From contig NZ_JAQQXR010000009.1 in NCBI RefSeq assembly GCF_028595325.1, positions 124,001 through 188,000 on the forward strand: 64,000 nucleotides of DNA, read 5' to 3'. The notes beneath the pieces are model-generated. The model was not told the origin of the DNA. It saw nothing but the letters and a program-made list of their open reading frames with translations, and did no database searches. The position numbers were made by a program, and so were the translations under genes. Positions within the stretch are counted from its first letter, which is position 1, and each line of letters opens with the position of its first letter. Shown one piece after another: positions 1-10,901 of this stretch. Source of the DNA: Janthinobacterium fluminis. GTDB taxonomy: Bacteria; Pseudomonadota; Gammaproteobacteria; Burkholderiales; Burkholderiaceae_D.

Positions 1-321
1 GTCGCGCTGCGCCAGGTCGGCGCGGCCGTCGCGGCGCTGAACGAGACGACGCGGCAAAACGCGGCGCTGGTGGAACAGGCCGCCACGGCCGCGGCCGCGA
101 TGCGCGCACAAACCGGCCTGCTCGGCGAGGTCGTCGACACCTTCACGGTGACGCCGGCCGACAGCCCCCAGGCGCGCCGCGCGGCGGCGCGCCACACCCA
201 GCAAGCGGGGCCGGTCCCGGCCGCCGCACACCCGGATCTTGCGCTCCTGACCCAGGATCGCACCATTGCGTCACCGGAAACGCATTTGCCACGGGGGCGC
301 CGTGCTCCCGGCCAGCACTGA
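1..321 (+). CDS. Methyl-accepting chemotaxis protein, C-terminal fragment (cut by window edge)
   Basis: Only the last 106 codons are present, open from the first base. The segment reads as the distal end of an MCP signalling coiled coil: a [21 protein letters not shown] stretch with the NAALVEQ motif typical of receptor tips descending toward the membrane-distal bundle, followed by an Ala-rich helix. The last ~60 residues are Pro/Arg-rich and lack a C-terminal NWETF-type CheR tether. The role is membrane chemoreceptor or signal transducer, but the ligand domain lies outside the window. Confidence 0.8.
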   Translation, partial: VALRQVGAAVAALNETTRQNAALVEQAATAAAAMRAQTGLLGEVVDTFTVTPADSPQARRAAARHTQQAGPVPAAAHPDLALLTQDRTIASPETHLPRGRRAPGQH

Positions 322-363
322 GCTCCGGACAGTGCATTCCCCACCCACACGAAAGGAAACAAT

Positions 364-615
364 ATGAACGCGAACCAGAAAGGCAGCCAGGGCAACAAGC
401 AGTCCGATGCACAAGAGAACCGCAAGGACGGCGCAGGCACGCGCACGCGCGGCGGCACCCACGAGCAGCACGTCGAGGCCGGCCGCCAAAGCCACAAGAA
501 CGACGCCAACAAGCAATCGGGCGGCAACGCGGGCAACAGCAAACAGTCCGGCGGCAACGCCTCCGAGCAGCTGGACCATCTGCTTCACCGCCCAGGCAAT
601 AAAACCGAGCGTTGA
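364..615 (+). CDS. Small hydrophilic stress-type protein (KGG-like), 83 aa
   Basis: The product is 83 residues, almost wholly polar (Asn, Gln, Gly, Lys, Ser, His) with no Cys and no hydrophobic segment, so it should be cytoplasmic and intrinsically disordered. A duplicated KQSGGNA(G/S) motif lies near residues 57-73. Composition resembles the KGG-repeat 'stress-induced' proteins of the general stress response, but I do not see the canonical GGKGGK spacing. A GAAAGGAAAC ribosome site lies just before the ATG. A hairpin with a T-run follows the stop, so it is probably a monocistronic message. The opposite strand is also open here but only as a low-complexity shadow. Function is not established. 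Confidence 0.7.
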   Translation: MNANQKGSQGNKQSDAQENRKDGAGTRTRGGTHEQHVEAGRQSHKNDANKQSGGNAGNSKQSGGNASEQLDHLLHRPGNKTER

Positions 616-645
616 GGCGCGCCAGTCCGGCGCCGGCAGGAAAGC

Positions 646-682
646 GGTTCGGGCACCCCAGCCCGAACCCGGATGTGTTTTT
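646..682 (+). terminator. Rho-independent terminator after the small hydrophilic gene
   Basis: A perfect 9-bp stem, GGTTCGGGC with GCCCGAACC (646-654 / 661-669), encloses a 6-nt loop. It is followed by a T-rich tail (gtgttttt). It lies 30 bases after the stop of the small hydrophilic gene. Confidence 0.6.
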
Positions 683-795
683 CCTGGCAACAGGCGTCAA
701 CATTTCCCCTACAGGCGTGCCGGATGTGACCCTATACCGAAAACTTGGTCGAGCCCGCCGCCGCGGGCTCGCCGCCACGGCAAGCCGCTCCACCC

Positions 796-1356
796 TCAGA
801 TATTGCTCAGGCGCTGCCCCTTGGGCGGCGCGAAATTGGCCACGCCGTTGATCAAGCCGACGCCCAAGGCTTCCTGCGACGTCAGGTGCAGATCCGAATA
901 GGCGTGCACCAGCCAGTGCTCCTGCGTCAGTTCGACGTGTTTTTTCAGGATTTGCTCGGTGCGCAGGTCGTCCGCGCGCAAGCCGTCGACGATGATTTTC
1001 AGCGCGTCGGGACGGGCGCCGGGCGAGGCCGTGGCATGCGATTTATGCACCATGAAACGCGCCGTGTCGCTGGCGTAGCGCCGCTTCCCGGCCAGGAACA
1101 GCGTGACGGCGATCGACGCCACGGCGCCGGCGTTGTAGGTGACGAAAGTGATCGGCAACTGGCTCAGGAAATTGTACAGACAGATGCCGTCGCTGACATA
1201 GCCGCCGTTCGACTGGATCAGGACATGGGCCGTGGTAACCTTGTCCTCGCTCATGTCCGCCACCGCATCGAACACCCGCCTGACCATATCGCTGTTGACG
1301 TCGCCAGACAGCGTAAAGTAGGCATGTCCCTCCATCTTTTCTTGATCATCGCTCAT
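796..1356 (-). CDS. ClpP-like serine protease (SDH fold), 186 aa
   Basis: A compact protein of the Clp-protease/crotonase-type serine peptidase clan. Visible landmarks are QSNGG near residue 49 (oxyanion-loop equivalent of the ClpP NSPGG), the nucleophile S81 in AGAVASIA, H104 in FMVHKSH, and an Asp in the SDLHLTSQEA segment matching the ClpP RDxFMSxxEA region. The triad therefore looks intact, but the sequence is too divergent to call ClpP itself, and there is no signal peptide or membrane anchor. The ATG at 1356 gives the best-fitting N-terminus. Codons further upstream are open only because they run antisense to the glycine riboswitch. It is transcribed away from the gcv operon. Substrate and ATPase partner are unknown. 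Confidence 0.75.
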   Translation of the reverse strand: MSDDQEKMEGHAYFTLSGDVNSDMVRRVFDAVADMSEDKVTTAHVLIQSNGGYVSDGICLYNFLSQLPITFVTYNAGAVASIAVTLFLAGKRRYASDTARFMVHKSHATASPGARPDALKIIVDGLRADDLRTEQILKKHVELTQEHWLVHAYSDLHLTSQEALGVGLINGVANFAPPKGQRLSNI

Positions 1357-1528
1357 GGCAGTCACTTTAAAAAAGTGGGAATGATTGATTTTAGCAAATA
1401 GGCAAGCGCCAAGTTTGACACAAGCGCAGCAGGCGCGCGCGGCACAGGAACCGATTTTACGCGCCGCAACAACGCCGTCAAGCAACCGCGAGCGCTGCTT
1501 TTCCGCCACTGCCGCGCAGCCGAACAGA

Positions 1529-1557
1529 TTGACAGGAAGGGGCCGCTGGCATATATT
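1529..1557 (+). promoter_or_regulatory. Sigma-70 promoter of the gcv operon
   Basis: TTGACA at 1529-1534 and TATATT at 1552-1557 are separated by exactly 17 bases, an almost consensus housekeeping promoter. The predicted start at about 1564 lies just ahead of the first glycine aptamer, so the transcript begins essentially with the riboswitch. Confidence 0.75.
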
Positions 1558-1566
1558 CTGCACTCT

Positions 1567-1778
1567 TGATCGGGAGAGGGCAGCCTTGCGCTGCCGCCGA
1601 AGGGGCACCACCCAAAAACTCTCAGGCAAAAGGACCGATCAAGGGACCGGCGGCGCTCACTGGAGCGCACCGGCTCAACTCTGGAGAGCGGTCGCGGCAC
1701 AACGCCGGCGATCCACCGAAGGTGCGACGGGAAGACCCTTTCCCGCAATCTCTCAGGTACCAAGGACAGAGGGGTCAG
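1567..1778 (+). ncRNA. Tandem glycine riboswitch (two aptamers) upstream of gcvT
   Basis: Two copies of the conserved glycine-aptamer pattern are visible. Aptamer 1 has GGGAGAGG, then GCCGAAGGGGCA, then ACTCTCAGGCAAAAGGACCGATC (about 1567-1640). Aptamer 2 has CTCTGGAGAGCG, then CACCGAAGGTGCG, then ATCTCTCAGGTACCAAGGACAGAGGGG (about 1679-1778). Known members of this family bind glycine and switch on glycine cleavage genes when glycine is abundant, which fits the gcvT gene that follows. The linker between aptamers (about 1641-1678) is longer than the usual few bases and contains its own hairpin, GCGCTC-ACTG-GAGCGC. Confidence 0.95.
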
Positions 1779-1856
1779 CGATCACATGCGGAATTGGCTG
1801 CAACGCCATTCCTTGTTTGCTCCGTTAACCCCTTTACCACTGGCCCCGAGGATTTC

Positions 1857-2978
1857 ATGACGCTTCAAGCGACCCCACTTAACAAGGCCCACCGTGCCGC
1901 CGGCGCCCGCATGGTTGATTTCGGCGGCTGGGACATGCCCGTCAACTACGGCTCGCAAATCGAGGAACACCACGCGGTGCGCAGCGACGTCGGCATGTTC
2001 GACGTCTCGCACATGTGCGTCGTCGACCTGGAAGGCGACCAGGTCCGCCCTTTCCTGCGCGGCCTGCTGGCGAATAACGTCGACAAGCTGCAAGTGAGCG
2101 GCAAGGCGCTGTACTCCTGCATGCTGAACCCGCAAGGCTTCGTCATCGACGACCTGATCGTCTACTTCATGAACGAAAGCTGGTTCCGCCTGGTCGTCAA
2201 CGCCGGCACCGCCACCAAGGACATCGCCTGGATCAAGGCGCAGAACGAGGCCAGCAACAGCGGCGTCACGATCACCGAGCGCCGCGACGGCGCCGATCCG
2301 ATGGCGCTGCTGGCCGTGCAAGGCCCGAACGCCCGCGCCAAGGTCTGGCAGGTGCTGCCGGACACCCAGGCGCCATCGGAGGGCTTGAAGCCATTTAACG
2401 CCGTCATCGTCAAGGACACCGCCTTCGGCGAGGTGATGGTGGCGCGCACCGGCTACACCGGCGAAGACGGCTTCGAGCTGGGCGTGCCGGCCAGCCAGGT
2501 CGAGGCGCTGTGGAACGCGCTGCTGGCGGCCGGCGTCAAGCCGGCCGGCCTGGGCGCGCGCGACACGCTGCGCCTGGAGGCGGGCATGAATCTGTACGGC
2601 CAGGACATGGACGAGACGGTCAATCCGCTCGACGCCGGCCTGGCGTGGACCATCGACCTGGTCAGCGAGCGCGACTTCATCGGCAAGGCGGCCCTGCGGG
2701 CGATGGGCCAGAACGCCCAGTTCGTCGGCCTGATCCTGCGCGAAAAGGGCGGCGTGCTGCGCGCCCACCAGAAAGTCGTCGTCGCCGGCAGCGACAGCGT
2801 CGGCGAAATCACCAGCGGCACCTTCAGCCCGACCATGCAGCAGGCCATCGCTCTGGCGCGCGTGCCGAACGGCGTGGCCCTGGGCGACACCGTGCACGTC
2901 GAAATCCGCAACAAGAAACTGGCCGCCACCGTGGTCAAACTGCCGTTCGTGCGCAACGGCAAAATCCTGCTTGCCTGA
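1857..2978 (+). CDS. gcvT: Aminomethyltransferase, glycine cleavage system T protein
   Basis: The 373-residue T protein transfers the methylene group of the aminomethyl-lipoyl H protein to tetrahydrofolate and releases ammonia. The N-terminus [27 protein letters not shown] and the C-terminal barrel motifs ([38 protein letters not shown]) are the family hallmarks, and length matches the usual 360-375. The ATG at 1857 was chosen because family homology begins there. The open frame upstream runs through the riboswitch and is not coding. It is the first gene of the gcvTHP operon, directly under glycine riboswitch control. Confidence 0.97.
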   Translation: MTLQATPLNKAHRAAGARMVDFGGWDMPVNYGSQIEEHHAVRSDVGMFDVSHMCVVDLEGDQVRPFLRGLLANNVDKLQVSGKALYSCMLNPQGFVIDDLIVYFMNESWFRLVVNAGTATKDIAWIKAQNEASNSGVTITERRDGADPMALLAVQGPNARAKVWQVLPDTQAPSEGLKPFNAVIVKDTAFGEVMVARTGYTGEDGFELGVPASQVEALWNALLAAGVKPAGLGARDTLRLEAGMNLYGQDMDETVNPLDAGLAWTIDLVSERDFIGKAALRAMGQNAQFVGLILREKGGVLRAHQKVVVAGSDSVGEITSGTFSPTMQQAIALARVPNGVALGDTVHVEIRNKKLAATVVKLPFVRNGKILLA

Positions 2979-3025
2979 TTTTTAAAAAATAACAATACCC
3001 CCGACATTTTTGACTGGAGCGACAC

Positions 3026-3406
3026 ATGAACATCCCCGCAGACCTGAAGTACACCGAGTCCCACGAATGGGCGCGCCTGGAAGCTGACGGCACCGTCACC
3101 ATCGGCATCACCGAATACGCGCAGGACGCGCTGGGCGACATCGTCTTCGTCGAACTGCCAAGCGTCGGCAAAACCTACGGCGCCGGCGACGACGCCGCCG
3201 TCGTTGAGTCGGTCAAGGCCGCCAGCGACATCTACGCGCCAATCGCCGGCGAAGTCGTGGCCGTCAACGACGCCGTCGCCGACGCGCCGGAATCGATCAA
3301 CGCCGACGCCTTCGCCGCCTGGCTGTTCAAGATCAAGCCGAGCGACGTGTCGGCGCTCGACGGCCTGCTCGACGCCGCCGCCTACGGCAAGAACACCGCC
3401 GAGTAA
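3026..3406 (+). CDS. gcvH: Glycine cleavage system H protein (lipoyl carrier)
   Basis: A 126-residue lipoyl carrier that shuttles the aminomethyl group between the P, T and L proteins. The sequence begins [17 protein letters not shown], and the lipoylation site is the Lys in [14 protein letters not shown] (residue ~65). Spacing from gcvT is 47 bases, with a GGAGCGAC ribosome site. A terminator-like hairpin follows it before gcvP. Confidence 0.97.
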   Translation: MNIPADLKYTESHEWARLEADGTVTIGITEYAQDALGDIVFVELPSVGKTYGAGDDAAVVESVKAASDIYAPIAGEVVAVNDAVADAPESINADAFAAWLFKIKPSDVSALDGLLDAAAYGKNTAE

Positions 3407-3419
3407 GCAGAGCTGTAAT

Positions 3420-3448
3420 GCGGGCCGCTTTTGCGGCCCGCCTGTTTT
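3420..3448 (+). terminator. Hairpin with T-run between gcvH and gcvP
   Basis: A perfect 9-bp stem GCGGGCCGC / GCGGCCCGC around a TTTT loop is followed by ctgtttt. It sits 13 bases after the gcvH stop and ~75 bases before the gcvP start. It has the form of an intrinsic terminator inside the operon, so it could reduce gcvP expression relative to gcvT and gcvH or act as a 3' stabiliser. Confidence 0.55.
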
Positions 3449-3523
3449 CCCGCGCCGCCCTTCCCTACACCTGCCGCCAGCCCCTTGCCGCCGGCGACTC
3501 AGTCTCTTATTGGCCCCTACAAA

Positions 3524-6409
<2,886 letters not shown>

Positions 6410-6418
6410 GCCCCCGAC

Positions 6419-6484
6419 AGCCGGGGACAGGCCGCAATTTCCAGGCACGCATTGCCTGGGGAGCGGGGCCTGCCCCGGCTTTTT
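6419..6484 (+). terminator. Terminator of the gcv operon
   Basis: AGCCGGGG-A-CAGGCC pairs with GGCCTGCCCCGGCT (one bulged A) across a loop of about 30 bases, and the second arm runs straight into TTTTT. It lies immediately after the gcvP stop. Confidence 0.7.
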
Positions 6485-6487
6485 CGC

Positions 6488-6517
6488 TTGACAACGGTGC
6501 CGCATCGAATCTACTAT
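6488..6517 (+). promoter_or_regulatory. Putative sigma-70 promoter for the mgtA operon leader
   Basis: TTGACA (6488-6493) and TACTAT (6512-6517) are spaced by 18 bases, just after the gcv terminator. Initiation near 6524 would give a 5' leader of about 275 nt before the first gene of the operon. Confidence 0.6.
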
Positions 6518-6523
6518 GCGGGC

Positions 6524-6798
6524 ATTATTAATTTTCGGAGTCCCACGTGGGTACTTGTTCTAGTGACAGTAGTCGATCTTCAATCGGCGATTAATCTCAG
6601 CAAGAACACGGACTTCCTCTTCTCCGTTCCTTGCTGAGCAAGGTTCGGTGTCTCGCGCGGCCAGCAGGCCACGTCGCATGCATCCTCCCTATTTCGTATT
6701 GTTTTTTCGGCTACTGACCGGATTGAATGGCAATGGCATCGCGCTAACCATTTAGGTTCAAGTCTCGCCTGTACTCCCTGTTCATTCAGGAGACGGTG
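6524..6798 (+). promoter_or_regulatory. Long structured 5' leader of the mgtA operon, candidate cis-regulatory RNA
   Basis: Between the promoter and the first gene lie about 275 untranslated bases with order in them. A possible 15-codon leader peptide (GTG 6547 to TAA 6594) has a GGAG site 6 bases ahead. A strong hairpin (6597-6636) has a 9-bp outer stem CTCAGCAAG/CTTGCTGAG and an inner ACGGA/TCCGT stem. A U-rich tract (GTTTTTT) follows near 6698. A CTCCCTG...CAGGAG stem-loop (6776-6792) would bury the ribosome site of the downstream gene. Leaders sensing Mg2+ are known upstream of mgtA in enterobacteria, but I recognise no Rfam family here. Confidence 0.5.
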
Positions 6799-7536
6799 AT
6801 GATCTGGTATGACTTCGCAAGGCGCAAGCCCTTGCATCGCATGGCTGCGCCCATGCAAACCGTCGGCGCCCTGGCGCTGACACTGGCGCTGGCTGCGCCC
6901 GACGTCCGGGCGGCCCGCCCGATGACGGTGGACGATGCCAGCATATTGCCCGCTGGCGGCTGCCAACTGGAAACCTGGGCCCAGCGCACGGACGGCCGCG
7001 CCGAGCTCTGGGCCGTGCCGGCCTGCAACTTCGGCGGCGACTGGGAACTGGCACTGGGCGCCTCCCGCGCCGCCGGCGCCGCGGCGCCCGGCGCCGTGCA
7101 GATGCAGGCGAAAACCGTGTTTCGCGCCCTCGCCCGCGACGATTGGGGCGTCGGCCTGGTGCTGGCGAACCAGTTCCGCCGCGGCGCCGGCCCGGCCGGC
7201 GATCTGTCGGCAAACGTGCCGCTCAGCGTGTCGCTGCGCGGCGACGCCCTGCTCCTGCACGCCAACCTCGGCTGGCTGCGCGAGTACGACGGCCGGCGCC
7301 ACGCCGTCAGCTGGGGCCTGGCCGCGGAAACCGCACTGGGCGCGCGCTCGACGCTGAGCGCCGAACTGTTCGGCCAGCACCGCGGCCGCCCGCATATTCA
7401 ACTGGGCCTGCGCCATTACCTGGTTCCGGAGCGGCTGCAAATCGACGCCGCCTTCGGCGAGCGCTTCGGCCGCCACAACAAGGAAACCGTGTTTTCCATC
7501 GGCCTCGTGCTGAGCAGCGACACCTTCCTGCACTAA
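6799..7536 (+). CDS. Exported beta-rich protein of unknown function, 245 aa
   Basis: An N-terminal signal peptide (basic residues, then hydrophobic residues ~18-34 ending APDVRAA) is followed by ~210 residues of alternating polar/aromatic strands ending in FSIGLVLSSDTFLH, a pattern like a small outer-membrane or periplasmic beta barrel. I recognise no named domain. The ATG at 6799 is preceded by AGGAGA at 6788-6793. It lies between the structured leader and mgtA with a 45-base gap to the latter, so it is probably co-transcribed and possibly related to Mg2+ homeostasis or envelope adaptation. That role is inferred only from context. Confidence 0.6.
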   Translation: MIWYDFARRKPLHRMAAPMQTVGALALTLALAAPDVRAARPMTVDDASILPAGGCQLETWAQRTDGRAELWAVPACNFGGDWELALGASRAAGAAAPGAVQMQAKTVFRALARDDWGVGLVLANQFRRGAGPAGDLSANVPLSVSLRGDALLLHANLGWLREYDGRRHAVSWGLAAETALGARSTLSAELFGQHRGRPHIQLGLRHYLVPERLQIDAAFGERFGRHNKETVFSIGLVLSSDTFLH

Positions 7537-7581
7537 GCGCGGCCACGCCGCACCAGTCACATTTTTTTGAAAGGAAGAGCC

Positions 7582-10266
7582 ATGAATCTCTTCAAGCAGC
7601 TGTTCGCATCCTTCCTGCGCAAGCGCCACACGGTCAGCCAGTTCCGCCGCCGCGCGATGCCGCTGGCGCCCGCCGCGCCGCGCGCCGTGCCCGATCAACT
7701 GGCGCACGAACTGGCGCTGGCCGCCCACGAAACCGCCGCCGCCGCGCTGCTGCGCCTGGCTTCGCGCGAGGCGGGCCTGAGCGACGCCGAGGCGCGCGGC
7801 GCCGCCGCGCTCAGCGGCCCGAACGAGGTCGAGCACGAGAAGCCGCTGGCCTGGCAGCAGCACTTGTGGCTGTGCTACAAGAATCCCTTCAACCTGCTGC
7901 TGACGGTGCTCGCCGTCGTCTCCTGGCTGACCGAAGATCCCAAGGCGACGGTCGTGATCGGCACGATGGTGCTGCTGTCGACCTTGCTGCGCTTCGTCCA
8001 GGAGGGCCGCTCGAACCGCGCCGCCGAACGCCTGAAGGCGATGGTCAGCAACACGGCCACGGTGTTGCGCGGCGGCGTGCAGCGCGAGCTGCCGATCAAG
8101 CTGCTGGTGCCCGGCGACGTCATCGTGCTGTCGGCCGGCGACATGATCCCGGCCGACTGCCGCCTGCTCGCGGCCAAGGATTTGTTCGTCAGCCAGGCGG
8201 CGATGACGGGCGAATCGCTGCCGGTGGAGAAAAGCGCCGAGCTGCCCGGCCCGGCCGACAACAATCCGCTGGAGCTGGCCAATCTGCTGTTCATGGGGAC
8301 GAACGTGATCTCGGGCGCGGCCACGGCGCTGGTGCTGAGCACCGGCAAGCGCACCTATTTCGGCGTCATCGCCAGCCGCGTCGGCGCCACGGAACGCGCG
8401 CCGACGGCTTTCGAGGCGGGCGTGAACAGCGTCAGCTGGCTGCTGATCCGCTTCGCCATGGTGATGGCGCCGCTGGTTTTCCTCGTCAACGGCTTCACCA
8501 AGGGCGACTGGAGCGACGCCTTCCTGTTCGCGCTGTCGGTCGCCGTCGGCCTGACGCCGGAGATGCTGCCGATGATCGTCACCAGCACGCTGGCCAAGGG
8601 CGCCGTGCTGCTGGCGAAGAAAAAGGTGGTCGTCAAGCGCCTCGACGCGATCCAGAACTTCGGCGCGATGAACGTGCTGTGCACCGACAAGACCGGCACG
8701 CTGACCCAGGATAAAATCCTGCTGGAGCGCCACACCGACGCATTCGGCGCCGAGTCGGACGAGGTGCTGCGCTTCGCCTTCCTCAACAGCCATTACCAGA
8801 CCGGCCTGAAAAACCTGCTCGACCGCGCCGTGCTCGACCACGTCGAGCTGCAAACGGAACTGAACCTGGCGCGGGACTACCGCAAGGTCGACGAGATCCC
8901 CTTCGACTTCGTGCGCCGGCGCATGTCGGTGGTCGTCTCCGAGCGCGACGACCACCACGAGCTGATCTGCAAGGGCGCCGTCGAGGAAATCCTCGCCGCC
9001 TGCAGCCACGTGCGCCACGACGGCCGCGACCTGCCGCTCGACGCGCCGATGCTGGCGCGCGTGCTGGGCCTGACCCACGCGCTGAACGCGGAGGGCTTGC
9101 GCGTCGTCGCCGTGGCCGTCAAGGAAGCGCCGCCGCACAAGAGCGAATACGGCGTCGCCGACGAGGTGGAGCTGACGCTGATCGGCTATGTCGCCTTCCT
9201 CGACCCGCCGAAGGAGTCGACGGCGCCGGCGCTGCGCGCGCTGGCCGCGCATGGCGTCGCCGTCAAGGTGCTGACCGGCGACAACGAGCTGGTGACGGCG
9301 AAGATTTGCCGCGACGTGGGACTGGCCGTCGACGGCGTGCTGCTGGGCGGCGCGCTCGACGCGCTCGACGACGCCGCGCTGGCCGACGCGGCCGAGCGCA
9401 ACAGCGTGTTTGCCAAGCTCAGCCCGCTGCACAAGGAGCGCCTGGTGCTGGCGCTGCGCAGCCGCGGCCACATCGTCGGTTTCATGGGCGACGGCATCAA
9501 CGACGCGCCGGCCCTGCGCGCGGCCGACATCGGCATTTCGGTCGACTCGGCCGTCGACATCGCCAAGGAGGCGGCCGACATCATCCTGCTGGAAAAGAGC
9601 CTGATGGTGCTGGAGGAAGGCGTCATCGAGGGCCGCCGCACCTTCAGCAATATGCTCAAGTACATCCGCATGACGGCCAGCTCGAACTTCGGCAACGTCT
9701 TTTCCGTGCTGGTGGCGAGCGCCTTCCTGCCCTTCCTGCCGATGCTGCCGCTGCACCTGCTGGTGCAAAACCTGCTGTACGACGTGTCGCAGATCGCCAT
9801 CCCCTTCGACAACGTCGACGCCGAGCTGGTGCAGCAGCCGCTCAGCTGGAATCCGCGCGACATCGGCCGCTTCATGGTGTATTTCGGGCCGATCAGCTCG
9901 GTGTTCGACATCGCCACCTACGCGCTGATGTGGCATGTGTTCGGCGCCGACACGGCGGCGCAGCAGACGCTGTTCCAGTCCGGCTGGTTCGTCGTCGGCC
10001 TGCTGACGCAAACGCTGATCGTGCACCTGATCCGCACGCCGAAGCTGCCCTTCATCGCCAGCATCGCCGCGCTGCCGCTGCTGGCCGCGACGGCGCTGAT
10101 CATGGCCATCGGCCTCTACCTGCCGATGGGGGCGCTGGCCGGCTACTTCAAGCTGCAGGCGCTGCCGCCGGCCTACTTCGCGTGGCTGCTGGCCATCCTG
10201 GCCGGCTACGTCGCGCTGACGACGCTGATGAAGCGCTTCTACCTGCGCAAATTCGGCTGGCAGTAA
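7582..10266 (+). CDS. mgtA: Magnesium-translocating P-type ATPase MgtA
   Basis: An 894-residue type IIIB P-type ATPase that imports Mg2+ across the inner membrane using ATP. Landmarks are a cation ATPase N-domain, MTGES in the actuator domain (~residue 210), the phosphorylated aspartate D369 in CTDKTGTLTQD, LTGDNELVT, and the hinge MGDGINDAPALRAADIGISVD. About ten hydrophobic segments follow the usual 2+2+6 arrangement. The ATG at 7582 follows AAAGGAAG. The N-terminal ~45 residues are basic and variable, as in other MgtA/MgtB proteins. The leader upstream suggests regulation at the RNA level. Confidence 0.95.
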   Translation: MNLFKQLFASFLRKRHTVSQFRRRAMPLAPAAPRAVPDQLAHELALAAHETAAAALLRLASREAGLSDAEARGAAALSGPNEVEHEKPLAWQQHLWLCYKNPFNLLLTVLAVVSWLTEDPKATVVIGTMVLLSTLLRFVQEGRSNRAAERLKAMVSNTATVLRGGVQRELPIKLLVPGDVIVLSAGDMIPADCRLLAAKDLFVSQAAMTGESLPVEKSAELPGPADNNPLELANLLFMGTNVISGAATALVLSTGKRTYFGVIASRVGATERAPTAFEAGVNSVSWLLIRFAMVMAPLVFLVNGFTKGDWSDAFLFALSVAVGLTPEMLPMIVTSTLAKGAVLLAKKKVVVKRLDAIQNFGAMNVLCTDKTGTLTQDKILLERHTDAFGAESDEVLRFAFLNSHYQTGLKNLLDRAVLDHVELQTELNLARDYRKVDEIPFDFVRRRMSVVVSERDDHHELICKGAVEEILAACSHVRHDGRDLPLDAPMLARVLGLTHALNAEGLRVVAVAVKEAPPHKSEYGVADEVELTLIGYVAFLDPPKESTAPALRALAAHGVAVKVLTGDNELVTAKICRDVGLAVDGVLLGGALDALDDAALADAAERNSVFAKLSPLHKERLVLALRSRGHIVGFMGDGINDAPALRAADIGISVDSAVDIAKEAADIILLEKSLMVLEEGVIEGRRTFSNMLKYIRMTASSNFGNVFSVLVASAFLPFLPMLPLHLLVQNLLYDVSQIAIPFDNVDAELVQQPLSWNPRDIGRFMVYFGPISSVFDIATYALMWHVFGADTAAQQTLFQSGWFVVGLLTQTLIVHLIRTPKLPFIASIAALPLLAATALIMAIGLYLPMGALAGYFKLQALPPAYFAWLLAILAGYVALTTLMKRFYLRKFGWQ

Positions 10267-10276
10267 GCGCGCCGGG

Positions 10277-10705
10277 TTAGCGGTGGAACTCGCCGGCCCG
10301 CTCCGGCTGGTAGACGATCTCGACGATCTGGACCTTGATCGCGCCCCCGCCCGGGCGCGGCCAGGCGATGCTGTCGCCGACCGACAGGCCGAGCAGCGCG
10401 CTGCCCACCGGCGCCAGCACCGAGATGCGGTCGGCGCCGCCCTCCAGGTCTTTCGGGTAGACCAGCGTCATGCAAAACGCTTCCTGCGAGTCCTCCATCG
10501 TGAAGCGCACCGTCGAATTCATCGTCACCACCGTCGGCGGGATCTCCTGCGGCTCCAGCACTTCGGCGCGGCCCAGCTCTTCCAGCAGCGCCGCCTTGTC
10601 GGGCGACAGCTTGTTGCCGAAGGAGTAAAGCAGCGTTTCCAGCCGGTCCAGATCCTGCGATGACAAAATGATTTTTGGGCTCTTATCCAAGGGTTCCTCG
10701 CTCAT
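10277..10705 (-). CDS. rnk: GreA/GreB-type regulator of nucleoside diphosphate kinase
   Basis: A 142-residue protein with an N-terminal helical hairpin (~residues 10-50) and the C-terminal FKBP-like GreA/GreB domain (STVRFTMED...LTLVYPxD...ISVLAPVGSALLGLSVGD). Length and layout match Rnk rather than the longer coiled coil of GreA/GreB. Rnk family members bind RNA polymerase near the secondary channel. It is convergent with mgtA, leaving only 10 bases between stops. Confidence 0.85.
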   Translation of the reverse strand: MSEEPLDKSPKIILSSQDLDRLETLLYSFGNKLSPDKAALLEELGRAEVLEPQEIPPTVVTMNSTVRFTMEDSQEAFCMTLVYPKDLEGGADRISVLAPVGSALLGLSVGDSIAWPRPGGGAIKVQIVEIVYQPERAGEFHR

Positions 10706-10901
10706 ATCGATAATTAGGTGGTGCAGATGCTCTGCATGGGCCGGGCGCGCGGCGCGCCGGCGGCAAGACGGCCGAGCCGTTCGCCCGTCGTCAGCGGATT
10801 ATGGACGAAGCGCCGGACGAAGGCCAGGGCGCGCGCCGGCGCGCGCCGGATTTGGACAAAGCGCGTCGCAAATACGGAAATACCCGCCGCCTCGCCCGCG
10901 G

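Noticed and set aside
271..690. A minus-strand frame with transmembrane-like segments opposite the small hydrophilic gene
   Set aside because: Reverse reading of Ala/Gly/Asn/Lys-rich codons gives artificial Val/Leu/Ala stretches. There is no ribosome site, and it crosses the terminator.
1356..1629. Upstream extension of the ClpP-like gene to 1629
   Set aside because: The extra 91 residues are translated from the antisense of the glycine riboswitch and have no family similarity.
6452..6637. A 61-codon open frame across the gcv terminator and mgtA leader
   Set aside because: It begins in the terminator loop before the promoter and has no ribosome site. The only leader peptide worth testing is the 15-codon GTG frame at 6547.
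6580..10026. A 1148-codon frame opposite the leader, the exported protein and mgtA
   Set aside because: It spans several features and has no domain; the MgtA reading on the other strand is certain.
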